Below the pieces are notes generated by a model. It worked only from the letters and a program-made list of their open reading frames with translations, did not search any database and had not been told where the DNA came from. Both the position numbers and the translations under genes were made by a program. From positions 1-5,879 of the forward strand of contig JAIDPP010000152.1 in the NCBI GenBank assembly GCA_029062725.1: a stretch of DNA of 5,879 nucleotides. Direction: 5' to 3'. Position 1 is the first letter of the stretch; each line of letters starts with the position of its first letter. Positions 1-5,879 of this stretch are shown here, one piece after another. This DNA comes from Muribaculaceae bacterium (GTDB lineage: Bacteria > Bacteroidota > Bacteroidia > Bacteroidales > Muribaculaceae).

Positions 1-92
1 CGGGAAACCTTAGGACCGGACCCTCTGAATGACGAGCACATACCATGACACGACTTTACAGTTCAAAATAACCGGATAATCTAATCCTAGCA

Positions 93-1337
93 ATGGCAAA
101 AGTTAAGCCTTTCAAGGGGGTTCGCCCTCCGAAACATCTCGTAGAGCAGGTGGCGTCGCGCCCTTATGATGTGCTCAATTCCGAAGAAGCCCGTAAGGAG
201 GCTGAGGGAAACGAGAAGAGCCTTTATCACATCATCAAGCCGGAGATTGATTTCGAGCCCGGATTCGATGAGCATCATCCTGATGTATATGATAAGGCGG
301 TGGCCAACTTCCGCAGATTCCAGGAAGAGGGATGGCTCGTTCAGGACGGCAAGGAGAACTATTATATTTATGCCCAGACAATGGATGGCCGCACACAATA
401 CGGTTTTGTGGTAGCCGCATGGGTGCCCGACTATATGGAGGGACGCATCAAGAAACATGAGCTGACGCGTCGCGACAAGGAGGAGGACCGCATGAAGCAC
501 GTGCGCTGCAACAATGCCAATATCGAGCCTGTTTTCTTCGCATTCCCCGACAACGAGGAGCTTGAGAAGATTATCCGTACAGTTGCTGCCGGCGAACCGG
601 AATATGACTTCACTGCCCCGGACGGTTTCGGCCATACGCTATGGGTGATAGATGATCCTGAAATGATCGCGAAAGTGACCGAGGAGTTCGATAAGATTCC
701 AAACCTCTATATAGCCGACGGCCATCACCGTTCAGCCGCCGCCGCTCTTGTAGGCGCTGAGAAAGCCGCGGGTAATCCTGACCATAAGGGCGATGAGGAG
801 TATAACTATTTCATGGCCGTGGCTTTCCCTTCATCCCATCTCCGCATCATAGACTATAACCGCGTGGTAAAGGACCTCAACGGTCTGACTCCCGCGGAGT
901 TCCTGAAACGTCTCGAGGAGAATTTCATAGTAGAGGAGAAGGGTTCTGAAATTTATCAACCTGCCGCGCTCCATAATTTCGCGCTCTACCTCGACGGCAA
1001 ATGGTATTCACTGACCGCCAAGGAGGGTACTTTCAACGATCAGGATCCTATCGGAGTGCTCGACGTGACAGTGTCTTCCGACCTTATCCTGCGCGATATT
1101 CTCGGCATACACGATCTGCGTAGCGACAAGCGAATAGACTTCGTAGGTGGTATCCGTGGCTTAGGCGAACTGCAGAAACGAGTCGATAGCGGAGAGATGG
1201 CTATGGCTCTCGCCCTCTATCCCGTTACGATGGATCAACTTATCAATATCGCCGACACCGGTAACATCATGCCGCCCAAGACTACTTGGTTCGAGCCTAA
1301 GCTTCGTTCGGGTCTCGTGATCCATAAGCTCGATTGA
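93..1337 (+). CDS. DUF1015 family protein (COG4198-like), function unproven
   Basis: This is a 414-residue, apparently full-length member of the DUF1015 family of cytoplasmic proteins, whose biochemical activity is not established. Family hallmarks seen here are the N-terminal KVKPFKGVRP and RPYDVLNSEEAR segments (residues 4-34), HELTRRDKEEDR (122-133), the core IADGHHRSAAAAL block (207-219), RIDFVGGIRGLGEL (347-360) and the closing MPPKTTWFEPKLRSG stretch (393-407). There is no signal peptide or membrane segment. The ATG at 93 is chosen because the conserved N-terminus begins immediately after it. No Shine-Dalgarno site precedes it, as is usual in Bacteroidota. The gene ends in tandem stops (TGA TAA, 1335-1340) and is followed by a terminator, so it is the last gene of its transcript. 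From memory, Bacteroidota relatives often sit beside serC and serA, which would lie upstream of this window; that cannot be checked here. The family call is firm, the function is open. Confidence 0.95.
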   Translation: MAKVKPFKGVRPPKHLVEQVASRPYDVLNSEEARKEAEGNEKSLYHIIKPEIDFEPGFDEHHPDVYDKAVANFRRFQEEGWLVQDGKENYYIYAQTMDGRTQYGFVVAAWVPDYMEGRIKKHELTRRDKEEDRMKHVRCNNANIEPVFFAFPDNEELEKIIRTVAAGEPEYDFTAPDGFGHTLWVIDDPEMIAKVTEEFDKIPNLYIADGHHRSAAAALVGAEKAAGNPDHKGDEEYNYFMAVAFPSSHLRIIDYNRVVKDLNGLTPAEFLKRLEENFIVEEKGSEIYQPAALHNFALYLDGKWYSLTAKEGTFNDQDPIGVLDVTVSSDLILRDILGIHDLRSDKRIDFVGGIRGLGELQKRVDSGEMAMALALYPVTMDQLINIADTGNIMPPKTTWFEPKLRSGLVIHKLD

Positions 1338-1411
1338 TAAGGATTGTTCTCCGGAGAGGAGAGCTGGATAAAGAAATATATTTGGCAAAAATCAAAATAT
1401 TTAATAATTTT

Positions 1412-1445
1412 ACGGAGGGAAAGCATCAAGCGTTCCCTCCGTTTT
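1412..1445 (+). terminator. Rho-independent terminator after the DUF1015 gene
   Basis: A perfect 10-bp stem (1412-1421, acggagggaa, pairing with 1433-1442, ttccctccgt) closes an 11-base loop. One A-G mismatch and two further pairs (1423-1431 and 1424-1430) may tighten that loop. A T tract, TTTT AATTATT, follows the stem directly. It lies 75 bases past the stop codon at 1337 and would end the upstream transcript. The other strand has no U tract after the stem, so it appears to act in one direction only. Confidence 0.88.
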
Positions 1446-1470
1446 AATTATTCGGTATGTAGCTTAAACA

Positions 1471-1518
1471 GCTTCACTTTACCAAACAAGTTTAAACATC
1501 TGCATAGGTAAGTGACGC
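1471..1518. repeat. Imperfect inverted repeat (hairpin) in the intergenic region
   Basis: The arm at 1471-1483 (gcttcactttacc) pairs with 1507-1518 (ggtaagtgacgc) through 11 base pairs, with one T-C mismatch (1473/1516) and one bulged T (1480). The 23-base loop contains the 8-base palindrome gtttaaac (1490-1497). It lies after the terminator and about 110 bases before the Ntn hydrolase start. No U tract follows, so it is not an intrinsic terminator. It could be a protein-binding site or a leader structure, or it may be chance in AT-rich sequence. Confidence 0.4.
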
Positions 1519-1607
1519 GCGAATATTAATGAACACATAAAAAGCACCAAAAGCCCAGGTTTTATTGTTCAAGGTATTCTCACGTAGTTACTGTCCATAA
1601 TTTCGAT

Positions 1608-1615
1608 TAATTTTG
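1608..1615 (+). promoter_or_regulatory. Possible Bacteroidota -7 box and SD-like site before the Ntn hydrolase
   Basis: TAATTTTG matches the Bacteroidota primary sigma -7 consensus TAnnTTTG exactly, but I see no good TTTG -33 element about 20 bases upstream. Only 11 bases separate the box from the ATG at 1627, so transcription from it would give an almost leaderless message. The overlapping GGTGAG at 1615-1620, six bases before the ATG, could instead be a weak ribosome binding site. A one-mismatch box (TAATTTCG) lies at 1598-1605 and would leave a slightly longer leader. A promoter is expected in this region because a terminator lies upstream; its exact position is uncertain. Confidence 0.35.
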
Positions 1616-1626
1616 GTGAGATACTT

Positions 1627-1704
1627 ATGATTAAGGGAATCAACAGGATATCAGGATTTATAGCTATAACCGCTTCGTTCATGGTTGTCCCTGCCACAGA
1701 GGCG
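1627..1704 (+). other. Signal peptide of the Ntn hydrolase
   Basis: The first 26 residues have Lys3 and Arg7, then a hydrophobic core (GFIAITASFMVVP), then ATEA before Cys27. Cleavage between Ala26 and Cys27 would both export the enzyme and generate its N-terminal nucleophile, a maturation route known for some Cys Ntn hydrolases. Position -3 is Thr, acceptable but not ideal for signal peptidase I. Confidence 0.7.
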
Positions 1705-2793
1705 TGTACCTCGGCGATAATAGGCGCCGACCTCAATCCGGCGGGTAGGCCTATACTCTGGAAACACCGCGATACGAGCGCGACAGACAATAAGGTGGAA
1801 TATGTGGCACCGGGTGACGGGGGATTAGGCTATGTGGCGCTTTACAATGCGTCCGACCGGAAACTCCTTGAGGCATGGATGGGGATGAATGAGGCCGGAT
1901 TCGCAGTGATGAATACTGCCTCTTATAATATCAAGGATGATAAGGTGCCTCAGAAAAAAATGGATAAGGAGGGTTTTGTAATGACCAAAGCACTTCGATC
2001 ATGCCGCACCGTGGAGGATTTCGCCCGGCTTCTGGAAAGTCTTCCGCGCCCGATGGGTGTGGAGGCAAATTTCGGTGTGATCGATGCCTCGGGGAATGGA
2101 GCGTTTTTTGAGACCAACAACCATTCATACGTGCGTTACGATCTTAAAGATGCTCCCGACGGAATGCTCATCAGAACCAACTACAGCCATTCCGGACGGC
2201 CGAACGAGGGATACGGTTTTATTCGCGAAGCGAATGCAGAGTGTCTTCTTGCCCCATTCGCGGCTAAAAGGGAGATTACTCCCGAACTTCTGACCGAGAC
2301 TGTCAGCCGCACGTTCTATCATGATGGCAAGAAGGAAGATTTCACAATGAGCGGGGTCACTAATCTGCTTGACGAGGATTTCATCCCACGCTATAAGTCA
2401 ACGGCCACTGTCGCTATCGAGGGGTGTCGGCCGTTAGGAGTGGGGGAGATCTTGACTCCCGGGGAGATGAAAGAGCAGTATATTATGTGGACGGGGCTGG
2501 GTTATCCTCCTGTATCAGAGATCCGGGCTGTAAGATGCTCGGAGGATGGCGTGGACGAGGAACTAAAGGGGACCCTTCCTGACGGACATTCCGTCCTGGG
2601 TGATGATGCGGTCAGAAAAAGGGGGGAGGTTTTCACTCTTCGCGGAAAGAAAGCATATATAAATATGGAGAAACTCTATAATGAAGAGGAGACTGGATAT
2701 GCGCAGCAGGCCATAAGACGCAATCATGCGACCTACCGGCGCGAGCGGGCAAGGCGCGATGGAGAATCCCGATCAGATTCCGCAAATGATTGA
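1627..2793 (+). CDS. Exported Ntn-type acylase/amidohydrolase, peptidase C45 (AAT)-like
   Basis: This 388-residue protein looks like a secreted N-terminal-nucleophile hydrolase of the linear-amide C-N hydrolase group, closest in pattern to the C45/acyltransferase (AAT) branch. Residues 1-26 form a signal peptide (basic start, hydrophobic 10-22), and cleavage after Ala26 would expose Cys27, the expected catalytic N-terminal nucleophile. Supporting segments are CTSAIIG (27-33), GRPILWKHRDT (40-50), WMGMNEAGFAVMNTAS (84-99), FGVIDASGNGAFFETNN (149-165) and RTNYSHSG (183-190); Asn and Arg in such positions normally build the oxyanion and substrate site. The sequence before Cys27 (ATEA) is a poor lipobox, so a soluble periplasmic enzyme is more likely than a lipoprotein. 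Substrates in this broad group include penicillins, N-acyl amides and, in a sister branch, conjugated bile acids; none can be assigned here. The C-terminal tail is highly charged and its last codons overlap the next gene. The class is well supported, the substrate unknown. Confidence 0.9.
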   Translation: MIKGINRISGFIAITASFMVVPATEACTSAIIGADLNPAGRPILWKHRDTSATDNKVEYVAPGDGGLGYVALYNASDRKLLEAWMGMNEAGFAVMNTASYNIKDDKVPQKKMDKEGFVMTKALRSCRTVEDFARLLESLPRPMGVEANFGVIDASGNGAFFETNNHSYVRYDLKDAPDGMLIRTNYSHSGRPNEGYGFIREANAECLLAPFAAKREITPELLTETVSRTFYHDGKKEDFTMSGVTNLLDEDFIPRYKSTATVAIEGCRPLGVGEILTPGEMKEQYIMWTGLGYPPVSEIRAVRCSEDGVDEELKGTLPDGHSVLGDDAVRKRGEVFTLRGKKAYINMEKLYNEEETGYAQQAIRRNHATYRRERARRDGESRSDSAND

Positions 2794-3373
2794 GTCAGAA
2801 GTTTTCCGGATCTCTTCCGGCAGATTTGCCACCATACTCCTTCAACGTCACGGAGAAGTATGGTTGGCCGGAGCGGGTGTGTTGTTTGTAACCTCCCTTT
2901 TTTTAGGTGCGGTCGTGGATTACAGAATAGCGGTCCTGGCTGTAATACTTGTTTGTCTCTTTGCTCCCGCTCTTATGATGATCCTCTATTACAGCTATGG
3001 GTTGAAAGGGATGAACTATCTGAATGTGATCGATCATCGGGTTGAGATCGGGGAAGGTTCGGTGGTGGTGTTGTTAAGGATAAAGGAGCCGGAGACTGAT
3101 GATCAGCTATCTGATGATAAAATCCTTTCCGGAATGAAAGGTGAAGGGGTGACGAGGGTAGAAGAATGGAGAAGATATGATTTCCCGGATGGAACTTTCG
3201 GACCCTATGCTGTCGGTAAGGATTACGTGGTATTTCCTTTTTGTAATAAAGGGGAGGGTTTTCTCTATCTTCCGGAAAGCGGTTTCCGCAGTCGGGGGGA
3301 ATTTATTGAGGCTGTTAGGATGATCGCGAAAGGAATTTATAAAGTTAAAAAGAATGAGAATCATCAAGGATAA
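2759..3373 (+). CDS. Two-helix membrane protein of unknown function
   Basis: I do not recognise this protein. With the start at 2759 it has 204 residues: a short polar N-terminus, two strongly hydrophobic segments (about 35-53 and 57-80) joined by a short VDYR turn, then a C-terminal domain of about 120 residues rich in charged residues. The short turn implies a helical hairpin with both termini on the same side, probably the cytoplasm. The soluble part alternates hydrophobic strand-like stretches (VEIGEGSVVVLLRIK, KDYVVFPF, GFLYLP) and ends in an amphipathic, Lys-rich helix. In-frame ATGs at 2726, 2759 and 2786 are all possible. The first overlaps the upstream gene by 68 bases, the second by 35 and the third by 8; none has a Shine-Dalgarno site, and 2759 is a compromise. 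The overlaps with both neighbours suggest coupled translation. The existence of the gene is fairly secure, its role unknown. Confidence 0.8.
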   Translation: MENPDQIPQMIESEVFRISSGRFATILLQRHGEVWLAGAGVLFVTSLFLGAVVDYRIAVLAVILVCLFAPALMMILYYSYGLKGMNYLNVIDHRVEIGEGSVVVLLRIKEPETDDQLSDDKILSGMKGEGVTRVEEWRRYDFPDGTFGPYAVGKDYVVFPFCNKGEGFLYLPESGFRSRGEFIEAVRMIAKGIYKVKKNENHQG

Positions 3374-3773
3374 GAAAAGAAGATACTGCTTCATCATGGA
3401 TATGGAAGTAAGGGACTATGAACTCGATTGCGAGCAGATAGTCAACAACGCCAACTATCTCCATTATATGGAGCATACGCGCCATCGTTTCTGCAAGGAC
3501 GCTGGTCTGTCGTTTATCGAGATGCATAACAAAGGGATAGATGCCGTGGTCAGGAAGATCGAGGTGGAATATAAGACGTCATTGCGCGGCGGCGACAGTT
3601 TCATATCCTGTCTGCGTCTTGAGCGAAAGGGCGCGAGGTTTATCTTCCATCAGGATATAATCCGCAGTGACGGCGAGGTCTGCGCCGAAGGGATAGTCAC
3701 AGTTGTGGTCTTAAAGGATGGGAAGCTATCGCGCGGTGACGAACTGGCCGCTGTATTCAGCAAATACCTATGA
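3354..3773 (+). CDS. Acyl-CoA/acyl-ACP thioesterase, 4HBT hotdog family (YbgC-like)
   Basis: This 139-residue protein has the form of a single-domain hotdog-fold thioesterase, expected to hydrolyse an acyl-CoA or acyl-ACP thioester in the cytoplasm. The segment VRDYELD (19-25) followed by IVNNANYLHYMEHTRHRF (29-46) is the signature region. Asp25 aligns with the catalytic Asp of 4-hydroxybenzoyl-CoA thioesterase-type enzymes. A second half (VVRKIEVEYKTSLRGGDSF, then RFIFHQDII and VCAEGIVTVVVL) gives the expected central sheet strands. The family motif normally reads D-x-x-G before IV; here the Gly is Gln28. The ATG at 3354 is preferred because residues 11-18 (YCFIMDME) supply the first strand usually found before VRDY. 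It overlaps the membrane-protein gene by 20 bases; ATGs at 3396 or 3402 would give shorter products. The stop codon overlaps the dprA start by four bases. The family call is strong; the natural acyl substrate is not known. Confidence 0.92.
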   Translation: MRIIKDKKRRYCFIMDMEVRDYELDCEQIVNNANYLHYMEHTRHRFCKDAGLSFIEMHNKGIDAVVRKIEVEYKTSLRGGDSFISCLRLERKGARFIFHQDIIRSDGEVCAEGIVTVVVLKDGKLSRGDELAAVFSKYL

Positions 3774-4894
3774 TCAGAGATAAAGAAGATACGCTTTACA
3801 GAATAGCGGTCAGTATGACTCCGGGGATCTCGGCGGAGGTTGTGCGTCGGATGGAGGAGGTCGGTCTTTCTCCGTATGATTTTATTGAATCCGGGATGCA
3901 TGAACTTTCCTCAGCCCTGAATCCGGGCGGAATAGGGGTGCGTTTTGAGAAACTTGCAAGGGAGGAGGCTCTGTCGAGGGCGCGAAAAGAGCTGGATTTC
4001 ACTGAACGGCACGGGATTCGTGTCTATTACCTCGGCGATGATGATTATCCGGACCGATTGGGTGTGATCCCGGATGCACCTATAGTGTTATATCAGCTCG
4101 GAGCGACCGATATGGATGCCGAACATATAATGAACATTGTGGGCACACGCCGCAATACAGCCTACGCCGCGACTTTCTGTGAAGGCTTCATCAAGGAACT
4201 CTCAGGCTATTTCCCGGATGCCGTTATAGTTTCGGGACTTGCTTACGGGGTCGATTCCCTGGCCCATATAGGGGCGTTGCAGAACGGTCTCAATACGATA
4301 GCGGTTGTGGCCCACGGACTTGATACCATATATCCCGCGGCCCATAGGGATCTTGCCCGGAGAATACTGAAGACTGGAGGATCTATCATCTCGGAATATC
4401 CGTCAGGAACCACTCCTTTCCGTCGGAGATTCCTTGAGCGCAACCGCATAGTGGCAGCTCTGAGCGACGTCACCATGATTGTGGAATCTCCTATAAAGGG
4501 AGGGGCGATGAGCACTGCAAATCAGGCTTTTTCCTATTCGCGTGATGTGATCGCTGTGCCCGGGCGCGTTTTCGATCCTATGAGCGAGGGATGCAACCAT
4601 CTTATCCGAACAAATAAAGCCACGCTCGTGATGAACGTGGCCGATTTAATTGAAGTTTCGGGGTGGCGTCCGGCCGGGATAGCCGTGAAACCACGCCAAA
4701 GAAACCTTTTTCCCGAACTTGAGGGGGAAGCTAAGGAGATTTATGAGTTGCTTAGATTTAGTTCCGATCCGGTTTCAGTTGATCATATCTGTCAGAAGAC
4801 AGGAATCCGTATTGCAACCCTTAACCCGATACTGACGGAGCTCGAGTTTGACGGGATAGTCACACGATATCCGGGCAACAGGTATTCTCTTTAA
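3770..4894 (+). CDS. dprA: DNA-processing protein DprA
   Basis: DprA (Smf) binds incoming single-stranded DNA and helps load RecA during natural transformation; it is also conserved in species not known to be transformable. The 374-residue product carries the full arrangement. An N-terminal helix-hairpin-helix/SAM-like region (about 5-75) is followed by the extended Rossmann fold with NIVGTRRNT (122-130), SGLAYGVDSLAH (155-166), VVAHGLDTIYPAAH (179-192), GGSIISEYPSG (203-213), FLERNRIVAALSD (221-233), GGAMSTANQA (244-253), DVIAVPG (259-265) and EGCNHLIRTNKA (273-284). A C-terminal winged-helix (DML1-like) domain (about 315-374) follows, with a VSVDHICQKTG helix. SGLAYGVD replaces the commoner SGLARGID. 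The ATG at 3770 lies in an ATGA overlap with the thioesterase stop, which points to translational coupling. No terminator hairpin is visible after the stop at 4892-4894. Confidence 0.97.
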   Translation: MIRDKEDTLYRIAVSMTPGISAEVVRRMEEVGLSPYDFIESGMHELSSALNPGGIGVRFEKLAREEALSRARKELDFTERHGIRVYYLGDDDYPDRLGVIPDAPIVLYQLGATDMDAEHIMNIVGTRRNTAYAATFCEGFIKELSGYFPDAVIVSGLAYGVDSLAHIGALQNGLNTIAVVAHGLDTIYPAAHRDLARRILKTGGSIISEYPSGTTPFRRRFLERNRIVAALSDVTMIVESPIKGGAMSTANQAFSYSRDVIAVPGRVFDPMSEGCNHLIRTNKATLVMNVADLIEVSGWRPAGIAVKPRQRNLFPELEGEAKEIYELLRFSSDPVSVDHICQKTGIRIATLNPILTELEFDGIVTRYPGNRYSL

Positions 4895-4908
4895 TACTTT
4901 AGCTCCGG

Positions 4909-5787
4909 TCAGAAACGGTCAAGAACAGTTTCGATTAATTTCTTAACCTTAGGCTTATAGTCGGTGTTGGCGTTGTTCGCGCGTCGTTCGGCGATGATGC
5001 AACATACGGTCATGGCTTTATGTCCGAGCATTTTAGCCATCCCTTGGAGGCAACCCGACTCCATTTCGAAGTTTGTCACAGGGCGTCCGTGGTAACGGAA
5101 GCTCTCTATCTTTTCATTGAGCTTGGGATCCGCAAGTTTCAGACGGACCTCCCTTCCCTGAGGAGCATAGAAACCTACGGCTGAGATTGTGAATCCTCTT
5201 ACCATATCGTCGCGTCCGATACGCTCCACAAGTTCGGGATCGGAATCAACTGTGTAGGGGGCGGCCCAGGTAGGATCCCAGTCGGTATGGATGCAGAATT
5301 CCCGTTCGAATTCAAGGTCGCACACCCGATTGCGGTCAGCATAGAAGTTCAGGATTCCATCAGTTCCGGTTCCCTTTTCTGCTATCACGAAGTCGCCTAT
5401 ATGCAGATCTTCCTGAAGAGAACCGGAGGTGCCGACACGGACTATTGAAAGAGTCCGGTGTTCCGGTTTTATGGTGCGAGTCTTGAAATCAACATTTGCG
5501 AGGGCGTCAAGCTCAGTCATTACTATTTCGATATTGTCAGAGCCTATTCCGTGGGATATCACCATCAGAGGTTTCCCTTTGTATGTGCCCCCAATTGCGT
5601 GGAACTCACGCGATGAAACATTATAATCGATTGTATCAAAGTACGAGGCAACCATATCAACACGACCGGGATCGCCGACAAAAATAATTTTGTCGCGGAG
5701 CTGTCCGGGGGTAAGATGGATATGAAAAGCCGAACCGTCTTCATTTATGATCAGTTCGGAAGGGGGGATGATTCTGTTTTTCTCCAT
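4909..5787 (-). CDS. udp: Uridine phosphorylase-like nucleoside phosphorylase
   Basis: This cytoplasmic enzyme of the PNP/UDP phosphorylase superfamily probably splits uridine with phosphate to uracil and ribose-1-phosphate in pyrimidine salvage. In the 292-residue product, GDPGRVDMVA (38-47) and RVGTSGSLQ (117-125) match the phosphate-binding segments (E. coli Udp GDPDRVEKIA and RIGTTGAIQ). SREFHA (59-64) supplies the Arg contributed across the dimer, SHGIGSDNIEI (78-88) is the glycine-rich turn, and NFEMESGCL (239-247) holds the ribose-binding E-M-E. FYAPQGRE (206-213) keeps the Gln-x-Arg pair (Gln210, Arg212) that in E. coli Udp contacts uracil, which favours uridine over purine nucleosides. 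It is about 40 residues longer than E. coli Udp, with an N-terminal extension (1-24) and an insertion near 98-112. The ATG at 5785-5787 has no clear Shine-Dalgarno site. The gene converges on dprA with a 14-base gap. The superfamily is certain; substrate preference is inferred. Confidence 0.93.
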   Translation of the reverse strand: MEKNRIIPPSELIINEDGSAFHIHLTPGQLRDKIIFVGDPGRVDMVASYFDTIDYNVSSREFHAIGGTYKGKPLMVISHGIGSDNIEIVMTELDALANVDFKTRTIKPEHRTLSIVRVGTSGSLQEDLHIGDFVIAEKGTGTDGILNFYADRNRVCDLEFEREFCIHTDWDPTWAAPYTVDSDPELVERIGRDDMVRGFTISAVGFYAPQGREVRLKLADPKLNEKIESFRYHGRPVTNFEMESGCLQGMAKMLGHKAMTVCCIIAERRANNANTDYKPKVKKLIETVLDRF

Positions 5788-5879
5788 AGATGGATAGATT
5801 TAAAGGTTAATTGTCGGATTTCTATAGCGGTGTGGAGGAGAACGAGATTATGGATTAACATATTTCCCTGTGCCTCCCT

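Noticed and set aside
1..48. A 15-codon open frame running in from the left edge, possibly the end of an upstream gene such as serA
   Set aside because: The stretch is too short to identify and shows no recognisable C-terminal motif, so I did not annotate it.
87..635. A 182-codon open frame on the - strand inside the DUF1015 gene
   Set aside because: It is a shadow of a well-conserved gene on the + strand. Its product is rich in Leu, Ile and Val in the irregular way typical of antisense frames, and it matches no family I know.
1349..1358. Palindrome tctccggaga after the DUF1015 stop
   Set aside because: A 10-base perfect palindrome leaves no room for a hairpin loop, and the true terminator lies downstream at 1412-1445.
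2726..2758. Longer start (ATG at 2726) for the membrane protein
   Set aside because: It would overlap the upstream gene by 68 bases and adds a Gly-rich segment (RPTGASGQGA) with no support. The later ATGs are more plausible, though it is not excluded.
3396..3404. Shorter thioesterase starts (ATG at 3396 or 3402)
   Set aside because: They would remove the first strand (YCFIMDME) that normally precedes VRDY in this family, so 3354 is preferred.
5429..5687. Two open frames of about 60 codons on the + strand opposite the phosphorylase gene
   Set aside because: They are antisense shadows of a conserved enzyme and have no motif or start-site support.
5788..5879. Promoter for the phosphorylase gene on the - strand
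   Set aside because: No TAnnTTTG box with a spaced TTTG element was found; TAACCTTTA near 5800-5810 is off consensus in spacing and last base.

Overview
The window looks like chromosomal DNA from a Bacteroidota member, most likely a Bacteroidales gut-type organism. The basis is the protein families present (a DUF1015 protein, a secreted Ntn-type hydrolase with a Cys nucleophile, a hotdog thioesterase beginning VRDYELD, DprA and a uridine phosphorylase-like enzyme). Strong Shine-Dalgarno sites are almost absent, and one TAnnTTTG-type promoter box can be seen. The genus cannot be fixed from the sequence. I see no insertion sequence, phage gene, tRNA, rRNA or CRISPR array.

Layout. Positions 1-92 hold no supportable gene; a 15-codon open frame from the left edge ends at 46-48 and could be the tail of an upstream gene. 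A complete DUF1015 gene (93-1337, +) ends in tandem stops, and a clear intrinsic terminator follows at 1412-1445. The next 180 bases are AT-rich and non-coding. They contain an imperfect inverted repeat (1471-1518) and, close to the next gene, a possible promoter box (1608-1615).

A tightly packed four-gene cluster on the + strand follows (1627-4894): an exported Ntn hydrolase, an unrecognised two-helix membrane protein, a 4HBT-type thioesterase and the DNA-processing protein DprA. Each gene overlaps the next (about 35, 20 and 4 bases), so they are probably co-transcribed and translationally coupled. The four products do not form an obvious single pathway. A uridine phosphorylase-like gene (4909-5787) lies on the - strand and converges on dprA, with only 14 bases between the stop codons and no visible hairpin terminator. 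Positions 5788-5879 are the upstream region of that gene; I see no coding region or convincing promoter there.

Overall this is mostly housekeeping sequence. The points most worth a second look are the possible biochemical role of the DUF1015 protein (its DGHHR motif), the uncharacterised membrane protein coupled to the secreted hydrolase, and the structured intergenic segment. I did not find convincing evidence of a previously undescribed multi-gene system.
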